From Halothiobacillus sp. 15-55-196 (GTDB lineage Bacteria; Pseudomonadota; Gammaproteobacteria; Halothiobacillales; Halothiobacillaceae): a stretch of DNA of 48,945 nucleotides. The stretch is taken from contig NCKC01000007.1 of NCBI GenBank assembly GCA_002282715.1, positions 73,734 through 122,678 on the forward strand, written 5' to 3'. Each line of letters opens with the position of its first letter. The stretch's first letter is position 1. Below are positions 43,056-48,945 of this stretch, one piece after another. The translations under genes were made by a program, and so were the position numbers. The notes under the pieces were generated by a model. That model searched no databases and was not told the origin of the DNA. It saw only the letters and a list, made by a program, of their open reading frames with translations.

Positions 43056-43826
43056 TCAGAAACTATCCAGTATGGAGTGATGATCTGCCATCGTTGTGAC
43101 CGAAGCAGCTTGTAGTCGTTGCAGTGTTTCTTCGGGGCTAAGTCCATTCAGCTTCGCCCATTCAATGACAGGACGCCAATCCTGTGCTGCTGATGCCCCT
43201 GCATTCAGCCACAAGGATTCGGGCGATAAGTGGTTGTCGAGCAATTGCCTCCATATCTCGTCGGATATAACACCTACCTCCCTGGATATGTCCTGTTCAT
43301 CCTTCATTCCGAATTGAACTAACCATTGAGCCATGTCTTCCTGGTTGGTTTCCGCTGTAGGCAGAAACACAATACTGACTCCACCCGCCATAATTGCCAG
43401 CCCCCGCAGCGCGGCTGATTGTGTCTTCAGCCAGGCGAATCGGTCTGGTTGCCCGGCATACGTTCCCAGCAGGTCAAGCATGCCCTGTGCACGTTCTGCA
43501 TCTGTGAAGGGGGGCAAGGCCCAGACATGAACTTGTCCGGGATTCAGGCGATGGTGTTCCACACCGAGATAACGCAACAGCTCTTCCTGTTTCTTCTGAC
43601 CAAAACGTCCCGGTATTTCCCTCATCCAGGCCGACGCATTGCCGTAGTCCAGTCGAACCCCAGGACTCCTTGATGCCGAGGCGACTGCGTGCATCAACGA
43701 CTCTCCCCGCAGACTAAGCAAAATCCGAGTCACTTCCCGGTTGCGCGACTCCCCGTCCAGCGTCGAAAGACTGAGCTTTGGTGTTTCTGTAGAGGATGTG
43801 GAATGGCTGGTTGAAGTAGTCGACAT
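43056..43826 (-). CDS. Hypothetical protein upstream of an AAA ATPase
   Basis: 256-aa cytoplasmic protein of unknown function. It opens with a Ser/Thr-rich tail (MSTTSTSHSTSSTETPKL). Then come helices rich in Leu and Arg (NREVTRILLSLRGESLMHAV), a central region with GQVHVWALPPFTDAERAQGMLDLLG, and LAIMAGGVSIVFLPTAETNQEDMAQWLV. It ends with GLSPEETLQRLQAASVTTMADHH. AGGA is near the ATG at 43826, which is preferred to 43862. It is transcribed divergently from the AAA ATPase across about 230 bp that contain TTGACA, so shared regulation is likely. I recognise no family. Confidence 0.75.
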   Translation of the reverse strand: MSTTSTSHSTSSTETPKLSLSTLDGESRNREVTRILLSLRGESLMHAVASASRSPGVRLDYGNASAWMREIPGRFGQKKQEELLRYLGVEHHRLNPGQVHVWALPPFTDAERAQGMLDLLGTYAGQPDRFAWLKTQSAALRGLAIMAGGVSIVFLPTAETNQEDMAQWLVQFGMKDEQDISREVGVISDEIWRQLLDNHLSPESLWLNAGASAAQDWRPVIEWAKLNGLSPEETLQRLQAASVTTMADHHSILDSF

Positions 43827-43921
43827 ATCACGGTTCCTACGGCAAATGAATAACAAATCCATGGGTAATGGCAGAACGGTTATTGCCAGATCACAACGTC
43901 AGAGACTGTACCCGGATCATC

Positions 43922-45530
43922 TGATCTCAAATAGCCTTGACAAGTAATATAGGCAGTACCATTGTAGTTTACATATTAAGTTGGTACCAGTCTCTTCCGC
44001 ACCTTTGTTTCAGAGCCGATCGAGTGTGGAAATTTGTATCAGGAGGGCTAATGTCGTGACCGAGAGCACAGGGGATGATGAGTTCAGTATTTTCAATGTG
44101 GACACAGGCAAGGTCGTTGGGGCATCGAGTAAAAAGGCGGTAAAACGCCGGTCTGGAAATAAGACTACCCAGAATGAAAATGATCTCTTTGCACCGGCTT
44201 CTACTGAACAGGACGAATTCCGAACAGCTTTATCGGTTGAATGGGCGTTCGTATTGGAAAGGAAGCCTGCAGTGGAAAAAATGTTCGTACTGCCCATGCT
44301 CATCGATCTGGCGAGGCGAAACAGGAGCCTGAATGATCAATTGTCAGTACGGTTGAAAAACCTGTTGATGCGCTGTTGCAGAAACGAGTCGATCTTGCCC
44401 GCCTTGAGTCAGGTTGAATGGCTCCGGTTTAAATTACTGGGCGTGATTTATAGTCTTGTCCGCAATATCCCATCCGAGGATGACGCTCGTAATCAACTGC
44501 GTGAAATCAATGACCAGCTTGAAGTCTGGGGAATTAGCGACAGCTCGTACCTGTTATCCCTGCTGAATACCTACCTAGGCATGAATCCGCCACCCAAGCC
44601 GGTTGATGGCATTGTGTTGACCACGGCCATTGGAGGCGGAACCGAAAAATCCCGCGATGAACCGATTCAGAAACGCTATGGGGTGTTGACCGAGCCCATG
44701 ACCCTGGTATCCGTTGCCCTGGCAGCGGCCGACATCGCCCGGATTCTCGATGAGGAGTTTCCCTGGATGGCACCAGTCACCCGGCGACTTTGCGCTCACA
44801 TTGAAGAGCAGCAGCGCTACGGAACGGACGCTCCCGTTCTGCACAAGCCCGTTCTACTGGTTGGCGATCCCGGTTCGGGCAAGACCCACTATGCTCGGCG
44901 ATTTGCCGAACTGACCCAGGTCCCCTCCCGTTTGTTATCCATTGGCGGCATGAGTGACAACATGCTGCTCAAAGGTAGTGCGAGACATTGGAACGGCAGT
45001 CGGCCCAGTGCAATCGCCGAATTCATCACTGAAAGCGGCTGCCCTAACCCGCTGTTCATTCTGGATGAGATCGACAAGGTGGGCAGCAGCAAGCTCAACG
45101 GCAATCCCTATGACACGCTCATTCAGTTGATGGAGCCACGTAATGCCGCCAATTTCTTTGACGAATGCCTGCTCAGCTCACTTGATCTGAGCCGGGTGTC
45201 CTATCTCGCGACAGCCAACAGCACCAAGGATCTGCCGGATCCGCTCAAGGATCGGATGTTGATCTGGCAGTCACCGTCACCGGAACCGGATCATCTGGTA
45301 AAAGTGGCAATCCGGCTCTGGTGGCAGCACTGGCACAGGCTGGGGATACACACATCCCAGGTGCCAGCGCCGGATGTCGAGTTGCTCGAACGCGTCGTGT
45401 CAAAGGCCCCCAGTATCCGCAAGGTCAAGAGCATGGTGGATGCCGTCCTGCGTTGCACGGATCCTGCGATGACCATCCACCGATTGCATTGAACTCTAGG
45501 GCTCTGCATGAAGCGCGTGATCTCAAATAG
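43922..45530 (+). repeat. Two 13-bp direct repeats flanking the AAA ATPase gene
   Basis: TGATCTCAAATAG is at 43922-43934 and again at 45518-45530. The first copy is 121 bp upstream of the AAA ATPase start, the second 66 bp upstream of the phosphoesterase operon. TTGACA follows the first copy closely (43937-43942). It may be a shared regulatory site, or a scar of insertion. Confidence 0.6.
44056..45492 (+). CDS. Lon-like AAA+ ATPase without protease domain
   Basis: 478-aa AAA+ protein. The C-terminal half has a complete ATPase core: LLVGDPGSGKTHYARRF (Walker A, near residue 268), LFILDEIDKVGSS (Walker B, near 333), a sensor region (SYLATANSTKDLPDPLKDR) with the conserved Asn and an Arg finger. 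It then ends in an AAA lid (SIRKVKSMVDAVLRC). The arrangement resembles the ATPase of Lon, but no Ser-Lys protease follows. The N-terminal 240 residues are helical and unassigned. AGGAGG is 9 nt before the GTG at 44056, which decides the start over a TTG at 43981. A remodelling or unfolding role in the following cluster is inference. Confidence 0.85.
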   Translation: MTESTGDDEFSIFNVDTGKVVGASSKKAVKRRSGNKTTQNENDLFAPASTEQDEFRTALSVEWAFVLERKPAVEKMFVLPMLIDLARRNRSLNDQLSVRLKNLLMRCCRNESILPALSQVEWLRFKLLGVIYSLVRNIPSEDDARNQLREINDQLEVWGISDSSYLLSLLNTYLGMNPPPKPVDGIVLTTAIGGGTEKSRDEPIQKRYGVLTEPMTLVSVALAAADIARILDEEFPWMAPVTRRLCAHIEEQQRYGTDAPVLHKPVLLVGDPGSGKTHYARRFAELTQVPSRLLSIGGMSDNMLLKGSARHWNGSRPSAIAEFITESGCPNPLFILDEIDKVGSSKLNGNPYDTLIQLMEPRNAANFFDECLLSSLDLSRVSYLATANSTKDLPDPLKDRMLIWQSPSPEPDHLVKVAIRLWWQHWHRLGIHTSQVPAPDVELLERVVSKAPSIRKVKSMVDAVLRCTDPAMTIHRLH

Positions 45531-45596
45531 GTGTGGCTACGCCGATAGGGCTGAGGTCGATGTATCTGATCATTTTCTGATCGTTGAGGGTTGAAC

Positions 45597-46361
45597 ATGA
45601 AACTTGCTCTGGTTTCCGACATTCATTTAAGCCATCGCTTTGACAGTGAGGCGGTGCCTTATGGTGGCCTTGAAAAGCTGACCCGTGACGATGTGCTTTG
45701 TGTGGCGGGGGATGTGGATGATGGCCCGACCGGAATCAACACCCACCTTATCGCCCTGCGGCAGAAAACACAGGCCACGATTGTTGCCGTCATGGGCAAC
45801 CATGATTACTACCACCGCAACCTGACACCAACAACGATCCAGGATGCCCGCGGGAATCTGCCCGGCCGAGTACATCTGCTGGAAAACCAGACACTCGAGA
45901 TGGATGGTCTGCGGATCCTCGGTTGCACCCTCTGGACCGATGCCGACCGGGGTCGTCTGGCCGGTAATGCGTTGGCCATGCTGGACTACAGTTACATCAC
46001 AGATGCCGATGACAATCTGATTGAAGTGCAGCACACCCTGGATTTGAATCAGGCATCTCAAGAATGGCTTGCCACTGAACTGGCCAAACCCTTCGCCGGG
46101 AAAACCGTAGTACTGACCCATCATGCGCCCTCCTTTCGCAGCCAGCACCCTATGTACGAAGGCAGCCCTCTTTCCAGCTTCTTCTGCTGTGATCTGGAAC
46201 ACCTGATCAAACAACATCAGCCTGAACTCTGGTTGCACGGTCATCTGCACGAGCCGGTGGACTATCGCATCGGCACCACCCGAATTGTCAGCAACCCCCG
46301 AGGTTACATGGATGAACGGACACCGTTCTATGCACCTCAACTCATCGACTTCCTGGAGTAA
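45597..46361 (+). CDS. Calcineurin-like metallophosphoesterase (1)
   Basis: 254-aa phosphoesterase with the full dimetal motif series: SDIHLSH at residues 8-14 (Asp, His), GDVDD near 38, GNHDYYH near 72, LTHHAPS near 177 and GHLHEP near 222. The substrate is unknown; relatives act on cyclic nucleotides, diadenosine polyphosphates or nucleic acid ends. GAGG stands 7 nt before the ATG. It lies 104 nt after the AAA ATPase and only 4 nt before the next gene, so the cluster 45597-47827 is an operon. A second metallophosphoesterase two genes downstream is only distantly similar, so the two are probably not a recent duplication. Confidence 0.9.
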   Translation: MKLALVSDIHLSHRFDSEAVPYGGLEKLTRDDVLCVAGDVDDGPTGINTHLIALRQKTQATIVAVMGNHDYYHRNLTPTTIQDARGNLPGRVHLLENQTLEMDGLRILGCTLWTDADRGRLAGNALAMLDYSYITDADDNLIEVQHTLDLNQASQEWLATELAKPFAGKTVVLTHHAPSFRSQHPMYEGSPLSSFFCCDLEHLIKQHQPELWLHGHLHEPVDYRIGTTRIVSNPRGYMDERTPFYAPQLIDFLE

Positions 46362-46365
46362 GGCC

Positions 46366-46872
46366 ATGAGAGAAGAACTGGACAACCGACTGTGCGCGGA
46401 CTTTCCGCATCTTTTTGTTCGACGTCATGTCGCCGATAGTCGGATGAATGCTGGCTTCTGCTGTGGCGATGGCTGGTACACGCTGATCCACGGCCTGTGT
46501 CGCAGCCTTCAACACCGGATTGATCACCATGGGGAACCCCAACTTCACGTCATACAGGTCAAGGAGAAGCTCGGTCAGCTCCGCTTTTATGTGGACTGTC
46601 CTGAGGGTGAAATCACGAATGCACAACATGCCGTGATCGAAATGGCCGAGCTGCTTTCCGGTGCGACTTGTGAAGAGTGCGGCTGCCCTGGGCGACGTGT
46701 ATCCAACGGAGGATGGCTATCCGTGCGCTGCCGATTACATGAACCGGAAGGTTCGGTCAGCCTCGAGGAAGCCATGGCCGCCAAGAACGAGCGACGGGCG
46801 CAGCGCCAGGCTGTCTGGCAGGATCAAGCACCTTGGCTATTGCCTGAAGAAACAAAGGACGATGATGCATGA
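46366..46872 (+). CDS. Hypothetical protein with Cys cluster (phage/island family)
   Basis: 168-aa protein between two metallophosphoesterases. It has a Trp/Cys-rich front (FCCGDGWYTLIHGLCRSLQHRID), the motif HVIQVKEKLGQLRFYVDC near residue 63, and CEECGCPGRRV near 105 followed by VRCRLHE, a likely zinc site. The VKEKxGxLRFY motif recurs in proteins of unknown function from phages and plasmids. GGAG and AAGG lie close before the ATG, which overlaps neither neighbour at its start but overlaps the next gene by 4 nt at its end. A role in handling nucleic acid with the phosphoesterases is speculation. Confidence 0.75.
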   Translation: MREELDNRLCADFPHLFVRRHVADSRMNAGFCCGDGWYTLIHGLCRSLQHRIDHHGEPQLHVIQVKEKLGQLRFYVDCPEGEITNAQHAVIEMAELLSGATCEECGCPGRRVSNGGWLSVRCRLHEPEGSVSLEEAMAAKNERRAQRQAVWQDQAPWLLPEETKDDDA

Positions 46873-47492
46873 CCATCCTTTTTACCGCTGACCAGCATTT
46901 TGGTCATGCCAATATCCTCAAATACGAGGTGGATGCACGCCTGGATGACCAGGGGCGAACCTTTGACAGCGTCCAGCAAATGGATAATGCCCTTGTCGCC
47001 CGCTGGAACGCCGTGGTTGCGCCTGAGGATACCGTCTACACCCTGGGTGATTTCTCCTTCAAGATGCATACCATCGCGGAATACCTGCCGCTATTGAACG
47101 GCAAGGTCGTCCTGATTGTCGGCAATCATGACCCGTTATTCAAGCATTGTGTGAATGGCCAACTGGATCATGCAAGGGCTCGGGCGCTGGAGGTCGGATT
47201 TGCCGATATGCATTTTGAGCACCTGATCGAGGTCGAGGGTTTGGGACTGGTCAAACTCAGTCACTTTCCTTATGCCCCACCCGATCCGGAGGACGAGGCC
47301 TTCTTACGATTTGAAGCACTGAGACCAAAGCCAACTGGTGAAGCTCTGCTCCTTCATGGTCATATCCATTCTCAATGGTTGACGCGACACTACCCGAATA
47401 TGCCACCCATGCTCAATGTGGGCGTGGACAAGCATGGATTAAGACCAATCAGTGCGACTGAAGTGGCGACCTTGGTATCAGGTCATGAGTGA
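46869..47492 (+). CDS. Calcineurin-like metallophosphoesterase (2)
   Basis: 207-aa phosphoesterase of the short phage-type group. Motifs in order: TADQHFGHANIL (Asp-x-His with the following His), LGDFSF near residue 60, IVGNHDPLF near 85, LSHFPYAPP near 130, and LLHGHIHSQW near 162. The first motif DQHFGH is typical of this group. It overlaps the previous gene by 4 nt (ATGA) and the next gene follows after 32 nt. The small size suggests a soluble enzyme that might act on nucleotides or RNA. Two different phosphoesterases in one coupled operon are unusual. Confidence 0.9.
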   Translation: MTILFTADQHFGHANILKYEVDARLDDQGRTFDSVQQMDNALVARWNAVVAPEDTVYTLGDFSFKMHTIAEYLPLLNGKVVLIVGNHDPLFKHCVNGQLDHARARALEVGFADMHFEHLIEVEGLGLVKLSHFPYAPPDPEDEAFLRFEALRPKPTGEALLLHGHIHSQWLTRHYPNMPPMLNVGVDKHGLRPISATEVATLVSGHE

Positions 47493-47524
47493 GGGAATCA
47501 GGCTTTGGCGAGGGAGAATCCACA

Positions 47525-47827
47525 ATGACTGATGAAATGGGACACCTTGCCCTTCTCAAGGCGCTTTCCGAAGGTCAGGTTTCAGGTCGACACGTCAAGG
47601 ATGTGACTGGCCTGAGTTGGGGAGAAGTGATTGTGGCCATGAACAACCATGGTTTGCGGCTACCTCGTGTTGATCCAAGCCTTTTCTTGTCAGATGAGCG
47701 AAGAGCCTTTGAAGATGCGGTATGGGAAGAAACTGCCCGCCGCCATCATGCGAAGAAGGCTGATGCTGAAAAACTTGTGGAAGACAGATCAGAAGGCACA
47801 ATGCGCCGAATCCCACCTGTAGTGTGA
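47525..47827 (+). CDS. Hypothetical protein, 100 aa
   Basis: Small protein that ends the phosphoesterase operon. GAGGGAGA stands before the ATG at 47525; the frame is open from 47489. The front half (MGHLALLKALSEGQVSGRHVKDVTGLSWGEVIVAMNNHGLRLP) reads like a helix-turn-helix with the recognition helix at WGEVIVAMNNHGL, similar to the UPF0175 or antitoxin-type fold. The back half is charged and helical (DERRAFEDAVWEETARRHHAKKADAEKL). It may be the operon's regulator. It is the last gene before attR. Confidence 0.65.
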   Translation: MTDEMGHLALLKALSEGQVSGRHVKDVTGLSWGEVIVAMNNHGLRLPRVDPSLFLSDERRAFEDAVWEETARRHHAKKADAEKLVEDRSEGTMRRIPPVV

Positions 47828-47938
47828 TTGTGCGGATATTGCGCTTGGAAATCCCACCGGAGATTCATGTGGAAAGCGATGCCCTTGAACACCGGCGGCA
47901 ACACAAAAGCGTGAATCGTTGCCAGAGTGGTAAGAAGT

Positions 47939-47956
47939 TGCATCAAAATATGCATC
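47939..47956 (+). promoter_or_regulatory. Right subterminal 18-bp motif (putative arm site)
   Basis: TGCATCAAAATATGCATC, 91 bp inside attR, matching 17 of 18 positions of the motif at 11043-11060 in the same orientation. In the circular form both copies would flank the core site. Confidence 0.55.
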
Positions 47957-47976
47957 CCTTAACCACAAAAAAGCAC

Positions 47977-48002
47977 AAAAAAAAGCCACACAAGGCGGCT
48001 TT
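47977..48002 (-). terminator. Island-borne terminator downstream of tRNA-Met
   Basis: 6-bp stem (47982-47987 with 47997-48002), followed on the minus strand by a run of eight Ts (47977-47984, partly in the stem). It lies 49 nt past the 3' end of tRNA-Met and replaces the native terminator now left at 10888-10920. Confidence 0.55.
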
Positions 48003-48047
48003 AATTTGGTTCAATATTTTGATTGACTCACTTAAAATCAATCACTT

Positions 48048-48099
48048 ATTTGGTGGCTATAGGTGGACTCGAACCACCGACCCCAGCATTATGAGTGCT
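48048..48099 (-). repeat. attR: 3' part of tRNA-Met, island junction
   Basis: 52 bp identical to 10943-10994. It comprises the anticodon loop to CCA end of the intact tRNA-Met gene and 3 nt beyond. Integration therefore restored the tRNA gene at this junction with the island's own 3' half. Confidence 0.93.
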
Positions 48100-48127
48100 G
48101 TGCTCTAACCAACTGAGCTATATAGCC
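48051..48127 (-). tRNA. tRNA-Met (CAT), elongator
   Basis: 77 nt with all arms, T-loop TTCGAGT, and encoded CCA. The anticodon loop is CTCATAA, anticodon CAT. The acceptor GGCTAT and the close match to the elongator tRNA-Met of E. coli favour Met over the Ile2 tRNA that also carries CAT. It is the last gene of the Pro-Arg-His-Met operon and the island's insertion site. Confidence 0.92.
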
Positions 48128-48328
48128 GAAAACAGGTGGCGCATATTAGCCGCCATTAGTAGGCGCGTCAATAAGCTCACAGACAAAAACAGGCTATTCG
48201 CCCCTTTTCAAATCACCGCCCATATATAAACCAAATAGGCAAACTCAATATGTCCGAACAGTGTCAGAAATCTGATTAATCCGATCAACAAAAAACCCGC
48301 TAAAATCGGGCTAAGTGTTTGTTCTATA

Positions 48329-48405
48329 TGGGGTGACCGATGGGGTTCGAACCCACGACAACCGGAATCACAATCCGGGACTCTACCAACTGAGCTACGG
48401 CCACC
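48329..48405 (-). tRNA. tRNA-His (GTG)
   Basis: 77 nt including the extra 5' G (G-1) opposite the discriminator C typical of tRNA-His. Anticodon GTG in loop TTGTGAT; encoded CCA. Confidence 0.95.
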
Positions 48406-48425
48406 ATTGTTTGATTGAGCGCGTT

Positions 48426-48502
48426 TGGCGCGCCCGGCAGGACTCGAACCCGCTACCCTCGGCTTAGAAGGCCGATGCTCTATCCAGATGAGCTACGGGC
48501 GC
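48426..48502 (-). tRNA. tRNA-Arg (TCT)
   Basis: 77 nt; acceptor GCGCCCG, anticodon loop CTTCTAA giving TCT, encoded CCA. It reads rare AGA and AGG codons. Confidence 0.95.
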
Positions 48503-48517
48503 AAGTGATGCAAAAAT

Positions 48518-48594
48518 TGGTCGGAGTGATAGGATTTGAACCTACGACCACCTGGTCCCAAACCAGGTGCGCTACCAGACTGCGCTACACTCCG
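48518..48594 (-). tRNA. tRNA-Pro (TGG)
   Basis: 77 nt; acceptor CGGAGTG, anticodon loop TTTGGGA giving TGG, encoded CCA. First gene of the tRNA operon, 64 nt after the promoter's -10 box. Confidence 0.95.
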
Positions 48595-48658
48595 AAGCAA
48601 GGCACAAAGCCTCGCATCTCTTGATCTTCAGGATCAACCCTGACCTCAAGAAGCGCGC

Positions 48659-48687
48659 ATATTAGGCATCCGTACAGGGATTGTCAA
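48659..48687 (-). promoter_or_regulatory. Sigma70 promoter of the tRNA operon with GC-rich discriminator
   Basis: On the minus strand TTGACA (48682-48687), a 17-bp spacer and TAATAT (48659-48664). GCGCGC follows the -10 directly, the discriminator type of stringently controlled stable-RNA promoters. Confidence 0.85.
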
Positions 48688-48792
48688 CCGTAAACTTGGC
48701 CCTGTTAGCCCAAAGCCGTAATGTCCCCTATGTCCAATTCTAAAATGTCCCCTCTCCTTGCCCCCGACTAACGTATCCCATCGCTGTCGTCA

Positions 48793-48945
48793 TCATGGGC
48801 TGACCTTTTTAGTCTGATCAGCCTGCCAGCGTTCTTCGAATTGCATTGGGCTCAAGTAGTTCAAGGTCGAATGCAATCGAGATTGATTGTTGTACCAAAG
48901 CAGCCGGGCGAGGGTTTCATCCTTGGCGCGGCGGCGGCTGATGAG
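48793..48945 (-). CDS. IS3-family transposase OrfB, C-terminal end (partial)
   Basis: 50 codons and a stop, entering from the right edge of the window. WYNNQSRLHSTLNYLSPMQFEERW is the C-terminal hallmark of IS3-family DDE transposases. The catalytic core lies outside the window. Between the stop and the tRNA promoter is a stretch with a repeated ATGTCCCCT word (about 48720-48756) that is probably the IS end. Whether the element is intact cannot be told. Confidence 0.85.
   Translation of the reverse strand, partial: LISRRRAKDETLARLLWYNNQSRLHSTLNYLSPMQFEERWQADQTKKVSP

Larger units (their letters stand above)
10943..48099. mobile_element. 37-kb genomic island integrated in a tRNA-Met gene
   Basis: The outer limits are two perfect 52-bp direct repeats (10943-10994 and 48048-48099) containing the anticodon loop and the 3' half of tRNA-Met. 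A tyrosine integrase begins 128 bp inside the left repeat. Cargo includes primase-like replication genes, a type I restriction operon with a SIR2 protein, umuDC, nucleases, a chemoreceptor with a c-di-GMP enzyme, and an AAA/phosphoesterase cluster. No relaxase, type IV secretion, capsid, portal or terminase gene was recognised, so it is best called an integrative island, possibly mobilised by a helper. The segment that would excise is 37,105 bp (one repeat copy included). Confidence 0.9.

Noticed and set aside
10943..48099. Prophage or integrative conjugative element
   Set aside because: No capsid, tail, terminase, lysis, relaxase or type IV secretion gene could be recognised.
47824..48108. 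94-codon plus-strand frame ending in GGYRWTRTTDPSIMSAVL
   Set aside because: Its end is antisense tRNA-Met and its middle contains the terminator; the peptide is a known artefact of tRNA regions.
48415..48624. 69-codon plus-strand frame over the tRNA cluster (ends in a peptide seen in many databases)
   Set aside because: It is the antisense of the tRNA-Arg and tRNA-Pro genes, a common false prediction.

Overview
The window is a gammaproteobacterial chromosome segment interrupted by a tRNA-integrated genomic island. The flanking backbone carries sugar and C3/C4 metabolism genes with proteins typical of Gammaproteobacteria; a Halothiobacillus-like sulfur oxidiser would fit, but the genus is a guess from general resemblance.

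Backbone left (1-10942): on the minus strand lie glycerol kinase, a CDF metal exporter and PEP carboxylase. On the plus strand lie a short-form 6-phosphogluconate dehydrogenase, glucose-6-phosphate dehydrogenase, glucose-6-phosphate isomerase and tsaB, ending at a bidirectional terminator. gnd, zwf and pgi together link hexose phosphates to the oxidative pentose phosphate route.

Genomic island (about 10943-48099, 37.1 kb): it is bounded by a perfect 52-bp direct repeat that includes the 3' 49 nt of an elongator tRNA-Met gene. The intact tRNA is at the right end and the displaced fragment at the left, next to a tyrosine integrase. A near-identical 18-bp motif lies just inside each end. The left part has an overlapping operon: a small DNA-binding protein, a toprim primase-like protein, a DUF3987 protein, a Cys-rich protein and a second, divergent tyrosine recombinase. 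Next is a minus-strand defence operon: HTH regulator, HsdR, HsdM, a DUF1016/YhcG-type PDDEXK protein, HsdS and a 1277-aa SIR2 protein. All junctions from hsdM onward overlap or abut. A short recombinase cassette, several very small genes, a PDDEXK protein and a NERD/zinc-ribbon protein follow, then a umuDC operon with a palindromic operator and a secreted HNH-like protein. An AT-rich block holds a TetR regulator, an Aer-like chemoreceptor and a GGDEF-EAL protein. The right part has an unknown protein, a Lon-like AAA ATPase and an operon with two metallophosphoesterases. No conjugation or phage structural genes were seen.

Backbone right (48100-48945): a minus-strand tRNA operon (Pro-Arg-His-Met) has a near-consensus sigma70 promoter with a GC-rich discriminator. 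The C-terminal end of an IS3-family transposase enters from the right edge.

The parts most worth following up are the SIR2-bearing type I restriction operon, the in-frame palindromes in its DUF1016 gene, the paired divergent recombinases, the palindromic operator of an N-terminally extended UmuD, and the AAA/phosphoesterase cluster.
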